From: an uncultured Bacteroidales bacterium
GTDB lineage: Bacteria > Bacteroidota > Bacteroidia > Bacteroidales > Bacteroidaceae
DNA length: 14,565 bases
Direction of reading: 5' to 3'
Assembly: GCA_937906165.1 (NCBI GenBank)
Contig: CALCYA010000090.1
Location: 1-14,565 of the forward strand
The first letter of the stretch is position 1, and every line of letters starts with the position of its first letter. This document shows positions 7,500-14,565 of this stretch, in pieces. Under the pieces are notes generated by a model, which saw nothing but the letters and a program-made list of their open reading frames with translations, made no database searches and was not told where the DNA came from. Position numbers and translations under genes: made by a program.

Positions 7500-7979
7500 A
7501 TGAATGTCCTTGACATTATATATATTGCAGCTGTACTGTGCGCTGCGTTCGGAGGTTTCAGGGCGGGGTTCCTGCAGAAGATATCATTCCCTATGGGAGC
7601 ACTCTTCGGCCTCTTCAACGCAACAGTACTGATGTCAAGCACAAGTGAACTGCTCAAGAGATATCTCGATTGGGACGAAACAGCAATATCAGTGACAGCG
7701 TTTATAGTGATTATGGTACTTTCCATAATTGCTATAAGCCTGGCTGTATATGTCGTGTCCTGGATATTGAAACTACTGGGGCTTAACATCTTCAACAGGA
7801 TTGCAGGAGCACTCCTGTCGGCATTTGTGACACTCCTGATAGTTACAGCAATCATTGACCTGACCTCACTTGTTGCACCCGACAACAGCATTACCGGCAA
7901 AACAACACAGGAGCAATCAGTGTTGTACAATAAGGTAGTGACTGACATATACAAGAAAACAATTACGAGACTTTTTTAG
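7500..7979 (+). CDS. CvpA family inner-membrane protein
   Basis: A protein of 159 residues with about four transmembrane segments, near residues 3-20, 25-45, 60-90 and 97-122, and a short polar tail. The opening MNVLDIIYIAAVLCAAFGGFRAG fits the CvpA pattern: an acidic residue in the first helix, then a Gly-rich turn and Arg. CvpA was named for its requirement in colicin V production in E. coli and is linked to envelope stress tolerance; its molecular activity is not settled. Here it lies 14 bases after infB and 18 before sufB, so it joins the translation and Fe-S modules in one transcript. Its Leu and Ile codons are more mixed than those of infB, in line with lower expression. The family assignment rests on topology, length and gene order more than on a catalytic motif. 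Confidence 0.8.
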   Translation: MNVLDIIYIAAVLCAAFGGFRAGFLQKISFPMGALFGLFNATVLMSSTSELLKRYLDWDETAISVTAFIVIMVLSIIAISLAVYVVSWILKLLGLNIFNRIAGALLSAFVTLLIVTAIIDLTSLVAPDNSITGKTTQEQSVLYNKVVTDIYKKTITRLF

Positions 7980-7997
7980 AAGTGCGGAGATAAAGAG

Positions 7998-9437
7998 ATG
8001 AAGAACAACATACTAAAAAAGATAGCGGATAAAGCATACGAATTCGGATTTGTCAGCAAAATAAAGACTGAAATAATAGAACGAGGACTGAACGAGGAGA
8101 CAATCAGGCTTATCTCAAAAAAGAAGAATGAGCCCGATTGGCTACTTGAATTCCGCCTTGAGGCCTACAGATACTGGCTCACTTTGAAGATGCCCACCTG
8201 GGCACACCTGAATATCCCGCCCATCGACTACCAGGCAATCTCCTATTATGCCGACCCTTTGCAGAAGAGCAAGGATAACAAAAACAAGGAGATTGACCCG
8301 GAACTGATGAAGACCTTTGAGAAACTGGGTATCCCGCTTGAGGAACGTCTGGCATTGAGCGGCACTGCCGTGGATGCAGTAATGGACTCGGTGTCGGTAA
8401 AGACCACCTTCAAGGAGGAACTCAAGGAGAAGGGAATCATCTTCTGCTCTATGAGTGAGGCGGTGCAGGAACACCCCGAGCTTGTACGCCAATACCTTGG
8501 AACGGTAGTAAACTACCGCGACAATTTCTACGCCGCGCTGAACTCAGCAGTGTTCAGTGACGGTTCGTTTGTCTTTATACCAAAAGGCGTCCGCTGCCCC
8601 CGTGAACTGTCGACATACTTCAGGATAAACGCAGCCAACACCGGTCAGTTCGAGCGCACGCTCATCGTTGCCGATGACGACAGCTATGTATCGTACCTTG
8701 AGGGCTGTACGGCCCCCATGCGCGACGAAAACCAGCTCCATGCGGCAATTGTTGAGATTATAGTGAACAACAATGCCGAAGTCAAATACAGCACAGTACA
8801 GAACTGGTACCCCGGTGATGCCGAGGGCAAGGGTGGCGTATACAACTTCGTTACAAAGCGTGGTGACTGCCGTGGAGCTAACAGCAAGCTCTCGTGGACT
8901 CAAGTAGAGACCGGCTCGGCAATAACATGGAAATACCCCAGCTGCATACTGCGTGGCGACAACTCGCAGGGCGAGTTCTACTCCGTGGCACTGACGAACA
9001 ATTTCCAGCAGGCCGACACCGGAACAAAGATGATTCATCTTGGCAAGAACACCCGCAGCACAATCATAAGTAAAGGCATCTCGGCCGGCAAGAGCCAGAA
9101 CTCATACCGAGGACTGGTACGTGTGAGCAAGAATGCCGACGGTGCGCGCAACTACAGCCAGTGTGACTCGTTGCTGCTGGGCGACAAGTGCGGTGCCCAC
9201 ACATTCCCCTACATGGACATACACAACAACAGTGCGGTCATCGAACATGAGGCAACCACCTCAAAGATATCCGAGGACCAGCTGTTCTACTGCAACCAGC
9301 GAGGAATAGGTACCGAGGAGGCCATCGGACTCATCGTCAACGGCTATGCCAAAGAGGTAATCAACAAACTGCCTATGGAGTTTGCCATAGAAGCACAGAA
9401 ACTGCTCAGCGTTTCACTTGAAGGCGCTGTAGGTTGA
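7998..9437 (+). CDS. sufB: Fe-S cluster assembly scaffold protein SufB
   Basis: The scaffold subunit of the SufBCD complex, on which Fe-S clusters are built in the cytoplasm. At 479 residues it is close to the usual length. An N-terminal helical part precedes the right-handed beta-helix core. QCDSLLLGDKCGAH holds Cys389, which aligns by spacing with the essential Cys405 of E. coli SufB. Glu418 of EHEATTSK aligns with Glu434. The C-terminal helical part reads EDQLFYCNQRGIG and ends in the typical AIEAQKLLSVSLEGAVG. GGAGA, placed 7 bases before the ATG at 7998, may act as a ribosome binding site. SufC starts 15 bases after the stop. No key residue appears to be missing. Confidence 0.97.
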   Translation: MKNNILKKIADKAYEFGFVSKIKTEIIERGLNEETIRLISKKKNEPDWLLEFRLEAYRYWLTLKMPTWAHLNIPPIDYQAISYYADPLQKSKDNKNKEIDPELMKTFEKLGIPLEERLALSGTAVDAVMDSVSVKTTFKEELKEKGIIFCSMSEAVQEHPELVRQYLGTVVNYRDNFYAALNSAVFSDGSFVFIPKGVRCPRELSTYFRINAANTGQFERTLIVADDDSYVSYLEGCTAPMRDENQLHAAIVEIIVNNNAEVKYSTVQNWYPGDAEGKGGVYNFVTKRGDCRGANSKLSWTQVETGSAITWKYPSCILRGDNSQGEFYSVALTNNFQQADTGTKMIHLGKNTRSTIISKGISAGKSQNSYRGLVRVSKNADGARNYSQCDSLLLGDKCGAHTFPYMDIHNNSAVIEHEATTSKISEDQLFYCNQRGIGTEEAIGLIVNGYAKEVINKLPMEFAIEAQKLLSVSLEGAVG

Positions 9438-9452
9438 TAAAGTAAGAAGATT

Positions 9453-10214
9453 ATGGAGAATTTGTTAGAGATTAAGAACCTCCATGCCACCATTGACGGC
9501 AAGGAGATATTGAAAGGAATAAACCTCACCGTAAAGGCCGGCGAGGTACACGCCATAATGGGCCCCAACGGCTCGGGCAAGAGTACCTTGAGCAACGTAC
9601 TTGTGGGACATCCTGCATACACAGTGACCGAAGGTGAGATATACTATAAGGGAAAGAATCTTTTGGAGCTGCGCCCCGAGGAGCGTAGCCATGAGGGCCT
9701 GTTCCTCTCGTTCCAGTACCCTGTGGAGATTCCCGGCGTGAGCATCACCAACTTCATGCGTGCTGCCATCAACGCCAAGCGCCAGTATCTGGGACAGGAG
9801 CCCATGAACGCCACTGAGTTCCTGAAGATGATGCGCGAGAAGCGCGCACTTGTAAACCTTGACAGCAAGCTTGCCAACCGTTCGGTGAACGAAGGCTTCA
9901 GCGGCGGTGAGAAGAAGCGCAACGAGATATTCCAGATGGCAATGCTTGAGCCCACACTCAGCATCCTTGACGAGACCGACTCCGGACTTGACATCGATGC
10001 ACTGCGTATTGTGGCAGAAGGTGTAAACAAGCTCAAGCGCGAGGACACATCAAGCCTTGTCATCACACACTACCAGCGCCTGCTCGACTACATCAAGCCC
10101 GACATCGTGCACGTACTCTACAACGGAAAGATTGTAAAGACCGCGGGCCCCGAACTCGTCATGGAGCTTGAGGAGCGCGGATATGACTGGATTAAAAACG
10201 AGAACCAGCAATGA
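9453..10214 (+). CDS. sufC: Fe-S cluster assembly ATPase SufC
   Basis: The ABC-type ATPase of SufBCD; ATP-driven dimerisation reshapes SufB-SufD during cluster assembly. The protein has 253 residues and no membrane segment, in line with a soluble ABC subunit. Walker A is GPNGSGKST (37-45), the Q-loop lies in LSFQYPVEIPG (85-95), and the ABC signature is FSGGEKKRNEI (149-159). Walker B is LSILDETDSGLD (169-180), with SufC's usual DETDSGLD in place of the DEPT of transporters. The H-loop is His206. The stop overlaps the sufD start (ATGA at 10211-10214), so the two are translationally coupled, as expected for subunits made in fixed ratio. Confidence 0.98.
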   Translation: MENLLEIKNLHATIDGKEILKGINLTVKAGEVHAIMGPNGSGKSTLSNVLVGHPAYTVTEGEIYYKGKNLLELRPEERSHEGLFLSFQYPVEIPGVSITNFMRAAINAKRQYLGQEPMNATEFLKMMREKRALVNLDSKLANRSVNEGFSGGEKKRNEIFQMAMLEPTLSILDETDSGLDIDALRIVAEGVNKLKREDTSSLVITHYQRLLDYIKPDIVHVLYNGKIVKTAGPELVMELEERGYDWIKNENQQ

Positions 10215-11548
10215 GCCACGAACAGGAGTATATTGAGATATTCGACCACAACAGAGAGTTGATTGAGGAGCCTTGTGCTACCCTGCTCAATGCGGCACGC
10301 GGCAGAGCCGCCGTGCAGTTCAGGAGCATGGGTTTCCCGGGTATCAAGGAAGAGAACTGGCTGCACAGCAACGTGGCAAAGAGGTTCGCCACCGATTTCG
10401 GAATGAATCTTGGCCGTGTTGAGGTAAAGACTGATATGCAGAGCATATTCACCTGTGATGTGCCCAACCTGAAGACCCACCAGGCCTTCATCATCAATGA
10501 TACGTTCCGCAACTCTACAGGCGGCAAGGAACTCCCGGAAGGAGTCATCCTCGCAAGCCTCAACGAGACAGCCGAGAAGTACCCTACCCTGTTGCAGCCA
10601 TACTACGACGCCCTTGCCGTGAACGGTGACAACATTGCACAGTTCAACACAATGTTCGCCCAGGACGGTATGGTGCTTTACGTTCCAAAGAACTGCGTCG
10701 TCGATGAGACAATACAGGTAGTAACCCTTCTGCAATCAAATGTGGAGATGCTCTCCAACCGCCGCCTGTTGGTAATCCTTGAGGAGAACAGCAGCGCGAG
10801 CCTGCTCATCTGCGACCACTCGTCGATGGAGAAACAGACACTCTCCACACAGGTGATGGAAGTATTCCTTGGACGCGGTGCGCAGTTCAACCTATACGAA
10901 CTTGAAGAGACATCGCACAGCAACACACGTCTAGGGCATCTATATGTGCATCAGCAGGCTGACAGCAGCTTCAACCACAGCAACATAACCCTCACCAACG
11001 GCTTCACGCGCAACTACATAAACGTGTCGCTCGAGGGCCACGGTGCCGAAACGAACATCTGCGGTCTTGCCATTGGCGACAAGGAGCAGCACATCGACAA
11101 CCACACGTTGGTAGACCACAAGACAGGCAACTGCAACAGCAACGAACTGTACAAGTATATCCTAGACGAGCACTCAACAGGTGTGTTTGCCGGCAAGATG
11201 CTCATACGCCCCGACGCGCAGCACACCAACTCACAGCAGACAAACCGCAACCTGTGCCTCACCAACGACGCGCACATGTATGCCCAGCCACAGCTGGAGA
11301 TATATGCCGATGACGTGAAGTGCAGCCACGGCTCTACAGTGGGACAGCTCGACGAGAATGCCCTCTTCTACATGCAGCAGCGCGGCATCCCGGCCGACGA
11401 GGCACGCCACCTGCTGATGTATGCCTTTGCAGGCGAAGTAATAGAGCACATCGGTATTGAGGCACTGCGCGACAGACTGCACATGCTTGTGGAGAAGCGC
11501 TTGCGCGGAGATCTCAACCATTGCAAGGGATGCTCACTATGTAAATAA
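10211..11548 (+). CDS. sufD: Fe-S cluster assembly protein SufD
   Basis: The SufB paralogue that pairs with SufB through the beta-helix and contributes to cluster formation and iron acquisition. At 445 residues it has an N-terminal helical region (1-130) and a beta-helix core (about 150-380). The conserved DDVKCSHGSTVGQLD holds Cys371 and His373, equivalent to Cys358/His360 of E. coli SufD. The C-terminal helices carry FYMQQRGIPADEARHLL. The protein ends in HCKGCSLCK, a C-x2-C-x2-C set at 438, 441 and 444 that the E. coli protein, as I recall it, does not have. It overlaps sufC by 4 bases and lies 34 bases before sufS, the largest gap in the operon. The role of the Cys tail is unknown. Confidence 0.96.
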   Translation: MSHEQEYIEIFDHNRELIEEPCATLLNAARGRAAVQFRSMGFPGIKEENWLHSNVAKRFATDFGMNLGRVEVKTDMQSIFTCDVPNLKTHQAFIINDTFRNSTGGKELPEGVILASLNETAEKYPTLLQPYYDALAVNGDNIAQFNTMFAQDGMVLYVPKNCVVDETIQVVTLLQSNVEMLSNRRLLVILEENSSASLLICDHSSMEKQTLSTQVMEVFLGRGAQFNLYELEETSHSNTRLGHLYVHQQADSSFNHSNITLTNGFTRNYINVSLEGHGAETNICGLAIGDKEQHIDNHTLVDHKTGNCNSNELYKYILDEHSTGVFAGKMLIRPDAQHTNSQQTNRNLCLTNDAHMYAQPQLEIYADDVKCSHGSTVGQLDENALFYMQQRGIPADEARHLLMYAFAGEVIEHIGIEALRDRLHMLVEKRLRGDLNHCKGCSLCK

Positions 11549-11582
11549 GTGAAAGAGACTTTAACAGATTTCAGTTTTAAAG

Positions 11583-12794
11583 ATGCTCAATACTGACGAG
11601 ATACGCAAGGAGTTCCCCATCCTGGGGCAAAAGGTACACGGCAAGCCGCTTGTTTACCTTGACAACGCTGCGACCACACAGAAACCGCAGTGCGTCATCG
11701 ATGCCATAAGCGAGGTATACTGTACCATCAATGCCAACGTGCACCGTGGCGTGCACCACCTCTCACAGGTGACCACTGAGGCCATGGAACAGGCACGCAC
11801 TAAGGTAAAAGAGTTCATCGGTGCAGCAAACCGTCACGATATAATCTTCACCCGTGGCACAACAGAGAGCATCAACCTGGTAGCGTCATCATTCGGCAGC
11901 ACATTCCTCAAGAGCGGCGACGAGGTCATCATCTCATCAGTAGAGCATCACAGCAACATTGTGCCCTGGCAGCTGCTCCGCGAGCGCATAGGCATCAGCC
12001 TGCGCATCATACCCCTTACAGCAGAGTGCAGGTTGGACATTGAAGCATATAAAGGGCTCTTCAGCGAGCGCACGAAGCTGGTGAGCGTGGCACACGTATC
12101 TAACGTACTCGGTGTAACCAACCCTGTAAAGGAGATTATCGATATTGCCCACAACCACGGTGTACCGGTATTGGTGGACGGTGCACAGAGCACCCCGCAT
12201 ATAACGGTCAATATGCAGGAGCTTGATGCCGACTTCTTTGCTTTCAGCGGGCACAAGGTATATGCCCCCACAGGCATCGGCGTGCTCTACGGCAAGGAGA
12301 AGTGGCTCGATGCCATGCAACCCTACCACGGCGGCGGCGAGATGATAAAGAGCGTACACTTTGAGAAGACCACCTTCAACGAGTTACCTTACAAGTTCGA
12401 GGCCGGAACACCCGACTACACAGGCATCATAGCCCTTGGCAAGGCACTCGAGTGGGTTGAGAGCAAAGGAATTGAGAATATCGCAGCACACGAGCACAAG
12501 TTGACACTATATGCCGTTGAGCAGCTGAAAAGGATTGAGGGGATGCGTATCTTCGGTGACCCCGACGGTGCAGCCGTTTCATTCCTTGTGGGCGACATTC
12601 ACCCGGCCGACCTCGGCACAATACTCGACCACCTGGGTATCGCTGTACGCACAGGACACCACTGTGCACAGCCCCTCATGGAGCTGTTGGGCATTCCAGG
12701 TACAGTGCGCGCATCGTTCGCCGCTTACAACACAAAAGAGGAAGTAGATACACTCATCAAAGGCATCGAAAGAGCCGTCAAAATGTTCGCATAA
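11583..12794 (+). CDS. sufS: Cysteine desulfurase SufS (group II, PLP-dependent)
   Basis: SufS converts L-cysteine to L-alanine and holds the sulfur as a persulfide for the SufBCD scaffold. It is a fold-type I PLP enzyme of 403 residues. YLDNAATTQKP (25-35) is the typical N-terminal motif. Asp199 in VLVDGAQS contacts the PLP ring, and Lys225 in SGHKVYAPTGIG forms the Schiff base. Catalytic Cys361 lies in RTGHHCAQP, as in the SufS/CsdA type. Group II enzymes usually need a SufE- or SufU-type acceptor, and none is encoded in the window. The ATG at 11583 agrees with the usual N terminus. Its TAA stop shares one base with the rnhB start, so rnhB is probably coupled to it. Confidence 0.97.
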   Translation: MLNTDEIRKEFPILGQKVHGKPLVYLDNAATTQKPQCVIDAISEVYCTINANVHRGVHHLSQVTTEAMEQARTKVKEFIGAANRHDIIFTRGTTESINLVASSFGSTFLKSGDEVIISSVEHHSNIVPWQLLRERIGISLRIIPLTAECRLDIEAYKGLFSERTKLVSVAHVSNVLGVTNPVKEIIDIAHNHGVPVLVDGAQSTPHITVNMQELDADFFAFSGHKVYAPTGIGVLYGKEKWLDAMQPYHGGGEMIKSVHFEKTTFNELPYKFEAGTPDYTGIIALGKALEWVESKGIENIAAHEHKLTLYAVEQLKRIEGMRIFGDPDGAAVSFLVGDIHPADLGTILDHLGIAVRTGHHCAQPLMELLGIPGTVRASFAAYNTKEEVDTLIKGIERAVKMFA

Positions 12795-13405
12795 TGCTTA
12801 AGCCCTACCAGACTGAAGGAGTCATAGAAGCCGGATGCGACGAGGCCGGCCGTGGTTGCCTTGCAGGCGACGTATACGCGGCAGCTGTCATACTGCCACC
12901 CGACTTCACCAACGAGTTGCTCAACGACTCCAAACAACTCACCGAAGCACAGCGCTACCAGCTGCGCGAGGTTATCGAGCGTGAGGCAGTAGCATGGTCA
13001 GTAGGCATTGTAACAGCAGCGGAGATTGACAGGATAAATATCCTCAGGGCATCAATACTTGCCATGCATCGCGCCGTTGACGGACTGAAGGTACGCCCCG
13101 AACACCTGCTTATTGACGGCAACAAGTTCACCCCCTACCCTGGCATCACTCACAACACCGTTGTCAAGGGCGATGCGACATTTATGAGCATTGCCGCAGC
13201 CTCAATCCTTGCAAAGACCTACCGCGACGACTACATGATGCGCATAGCCCAGGAGTATCCCATGTACGACTGGCAAAGCAACAAAGGCTATCCCACCGCA
13301 AAGCATCGTGCAGCGATACGTCAGCACGGCACTACACCCTTTCACAGAATGTCGTTCAACCTCCTGGGCGAAGAGCCCAAACAGTTGGAATTATCGTTTG
13401 AATAA
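12794..13405 (+). CDS. rnhB: Ribonuclease HII
   Basis: RNase HII cuts the RNA strand of RNA-DNA hybrids and starts removal of single ribonucleotides from DNA. The protein has 203 residues, the usual length. CDEAGRGCLAGDV (15-27) supplies Asp16 and Glu17 and the GRG loop, and DSKQLT (45-50) is conserved. Asp108 in LLIDGN and Asp127 in VKGDATF complete the acidic metal-binding site. AAASILAKTYRDDYM and the C-terminal YDWQSNKGYPTAKH motif are also typical. The ATG overlaps the sufS stop by one base (TAATG). It has no functional link to Fe-S assembly that I know of. No terminator hairpin with a T-run follows; the stop runs directly into the repeat cluster. Confidence 0.97.
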   Translation: MLKPYQTEGVIEAGCDEAGRGCLAGDVYAAAVILPPDFTNELLNDSKQLTEAQRYQLREVIEREAVAWSVGIVTAAEIDRINILRASILAMHRAVDGLKVRPEHLLIDGNKFTPYPGITHNTVVKGDATFMSIAAASILAKTYRDDYMMRIAQEYPMYDWQSNKGYPTAKHRAAIRQHGTTPFHRMSFNLLGEEPKQLELSFE

Positions 13406-13610
13406 AGCATCTAAACCGCACACTTATTCATACCGATTGTAGGGACGGTACCAGCGTGTCCGCCCAAAAGCGACGAGGGAGCTCTAACCGCGCACCTGTC
13501 ATGCTGGAGCAAAGCGAAGCATCTAAACCGCGTACTTGTCATCCCGAGCGAGCAAAGCGACGAGGGATCTCTAAACCGCACGCACCTGTCATGCCGGAGC
13601 AAAGCGAACC
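13406..13610. repeat. Cluster of short degenerate repeats (about 43-47 bp units)
   Basis: AAAGCGA recurs at 13467, 13511, 13554 and 13601 (steps of 44, 43 and 47 bases). It alternates with TCTAAACCGC-like blocks and TGTCATnCCGGAGC-like blocks. A partial unit without AAAGCGA begins right after the rnhB stop (GCATCTAAACCGC at 13407-13419). Units fold: ATGCT (13501-13505) pairs with AGCAT (13518-13522), and ATCCC (13541-13545) with GGGAT (13564-13568). A different module, GGGACGGTACCAGCGTGTCC, sits at 13442-13461. This looks like a REP-type dispersed repeat of the genome. No unique spacers separate the units, and no protein is supported. Confidence 0.75.
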
Positions 13611-13660
13611 AACGGTCGACGCCAGAGGCTTAGCTAAAAAGCCGAAGGGGCTAAAGTCAA
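13611..13660. repeat. Second repeat module, copy A of an inverted pair
   Basis: This block contains GGTCGACGCC, a small hairpin (GGCTT at 13627-13631 with AAGCC at 13639-13643) and AGGGGCTAAAG (13646-13656). Its reverse complement shares CTTTAGCCCCT and GGCGnCGACC, in that order, with 14521-14544 at the other side of the next gene. The distal copy lacks the small hairpin. It is probably a degenerate member of a dispersed repeat family. Confidence 0.5.
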
Positions 13661-13714
13661 GCATCCAAAGTCTCAAAAAAATCCCTATAAAGAGATTTAT
13701 CAAAAAAAAAACGA

Positions 13715-13722
13715 TATTTTTG
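13715..13722 (+). promoter_or_regulatory. -7 box for the secreted orphan gene
   Basis: TATTTTTG matches TAnnTTTG exactly. It lies about 57 bases before the ATG at 13779, and an AT-rich leader follows, as is typical of Bacteroidota genes. No TTTG is found at the expected -33 distance. The box argues against an in-frame upstream ATG at 13725, which would lie at or before the transcription start. Confidence 0.55.
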
Positions 13723-13778
13723 TAATGTTTTCAATTTTCAAGCGTCATATAAATAGAACAGCATTAAATTATAATGAT

Positions 13779-14447
13779 ATGAAAAGACTACTATGCATTC
13801 TTCTGCTGTTGACAGGGATGACAACACAGGCACAGGACAGGCTTGAGCCTTACAGGGAACGAACCAAAGAAGATGGGTTGTTAATGGTGTTCTACGAACA
13901 GGAATTATGGCGCTTGCTGAATCCCAATAACGCCGAATGGGGTGTTCTACGCGACATTGAGCTAATGACAGAGGCTTCGCTGACATACGATGCCGAGACA
14001 CACTCGCTTGTCTTTACCGAAATTGACGGAATATTATGGAGCATTGTGCGCGATGCCACAACCAAAAGAATAGAAAAAGGGAACACCGTCTGGTTCAAAG
14101 ACCGCAAGAAAGTCAAGAGAAGCTACAAGGCACCAGGCACAAAGAGCATAAGCCTTGCTATTCCCGACGAAATGGCCGGCAAACTGAAGGCACTTTGGCT
14201 TGCAGCTGTAAGCACTCCTGCAAAGAATGATTTGTGTTTACTTGGCGGGGTAACCTTTACATATTTTGCCGACGGCAAGAAAGCTGATGGAAAAGGAGGA
14301 AAGATAAGAGATTGGATTAGGGTTCCACGTTTATCTGCACTGGCGAGCAATCTCATCAAGGCCGTTCAGGAACAGGATAAGGAGATGTTACTGCAACTGG
14401 AACCGGAGATTGATGAACTGTACGAATTATTCCTCAACGGACAATAA
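13779..14447 (+). CDS. Unrecognised secreted protein
   Basis: A protein of 222 residues that I do not recognise. Residues 1-18 are a clean signal peptide: MKR, a Leu-rich core, then TTQA with cleavage before QDRL. Cys6 lies in the core and does not make a lipobox. The mature part is soluble, mixed alpha/beta, with about a dozen aromatic residues spread through it and a basic segment near 105-125 (WFKDRKKVKRSYK). A Gly/Lys-rich loop (near 170-182, GKKADGKGGK) precedes an acidic helical C terminus. There is no TonB-plug, SusD or protease motif. An upstream in-frame ATG at 13725 would add 18 residues and hide the signal peptide, so 13779 is preferred. It stands alone between related inverted repeats and its codons are more mixed than those of the operon. 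It is probably a lineage-restricted periplasmic protein. Confidence 0.72.
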   Translation: MKRLLCILLLLTGMTTQAQDRLEPYRERTKEDGLLMVFYEQELWRLLNPNNAEWGVLRDIELMTEASLTYDAETHSLVFTEIDGILWSIVRDATTKRIEKGNTVWFKDRKKVKRSYKAPGTKSISLAIPDEMAGKLKALWLAAVSTPAKNDLCLLGGVTFTYFADGKKADGKGGKIRDWIRVPRLSALASNLIKAVQEQDKEMLLQLEPEIDELYELFLNGQ

Positions 14448-14514
14448 GCAAGGTGATAATATAGCAGTTTACCCATGGATGTAGACCCGCAAAAACTTTT
14501 TTTCGCGAATCTGT

Positions 14515-14565
14515 CATTGCCTTTAGCCCCTGCGGGCGGCGACCTACGGTTCCGACAGAGCGTAG
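14515..14565. repeat. Repeat module at the right edge, copy B of an inverted pair
   Basis: CTTTAGCCCCT (14521-14531) and GGCGGCGACC (14535-14544) repeat, in inverted orientation, the modules of 13611-13660. CTACG (14544-14548) and CGTAG (14561-14565) form a short inverted repeat at the window end. The element continues past the edge, so its full length is unknown. Confidence 0.45.

Noticed and set aside
13406..13610. Possible CRISPR array
   Set aside because: The units are degenerate and directly adjoining, with no unique equal-length spacers and no cas gene nearby.
13456..13725. Plus-strand open frame of 89 codons in the repeat cluster
   Set aside because: It is a translation of the repeats (CHPERAKRRGISKP-like text), a well-known source of false genes. 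It lacks a start region and any domain.
13725..13778. Upstream ATG that would lengthen the secreted orphan protein
   Set aside because: It sits three bases after the -7 box, so it would not be in the transcript, and it would bury the signal peptide.

Overview
The window reads as ordinary chromosomal DNA from a member of the Bacteroidales (Bacteroidota), probably a Prevotella-, Bacteroides- or Muribaculaceae-like gut anaerobe. Three things point there: promoters of the Bacteroidota type (TTTG, about 20 bases, TAnnTTTG) upstream of a tRNA and of rimP; start sites that mostly lack strong Shine-Dalgarno sequences; and the gene order rimP-nusA-infB-cvpA-sufBCDS, which I recall as a common Bacteroidales arrangement. 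The genus cannot be fixed from the sequence alone.

Layout from left to right. (1) 1-174, minus strand: two tandem tRNA-Asn(GTT) genes, the left one cut by the window edge, with a terminator-like hairpin between them and a consensus promoter at 203-234. (2) 385-2070, plus: a secreted S41 (CtpA/Tsp-type) PDZ protease, closed by a long hairpin. (3) 2649-2194, minus: a small unrecognised single-pass membrane protein, convergent with the protease. (4) 2779-2906: a consensus promoter followed almost at once by a strong intrinsic-terminator hairpin, a candidate transcription attenuator in the leader of the next operon. (5) 2907-13405, plus: nine genes, rimP, nusA, infB, cvpA, sufB, sufC, sufD, sufS and rnhB, with gaps of at most 34 bases and two overlaps, so probably one long transcriptional unit. 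(6) 13406-13778: a cluster of 43-47 bp repeats followed by other repeat modules. (7) 13779-14447, plus: an unrecognised secreted protein with its own -7 box, followed by a second, inverted and related repeat that runs into the right edge.

How the genes work together. RimP matures the 30S subunit, NusA controls pausing, termination and antitermination, and IF2 starts translation; together they form the conserved transcription-translation module. SufS takes sulfur from cysteine, SufBCD is the scaffold and ATPase that build Fe-S clusters, and RNase HII removes ribonucleotides from DNA. No sufE, sufU or sufA gene is present here, so the sulfur acceptor and cluster carrier must be encoded elsewhere or be unnecessary.

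I see no transposase, phage gene, CRISPR array, toxin-antitoxin pair or defence system. The signals most worth a second look are the attenuator before rimP, the structured repeat cluster with paired arm changes after rnhB, the related inverted repeats flanking the secreted orphan, the hairpin between the tRNA-Asn copies, and the Cys-rich tail of SufD.
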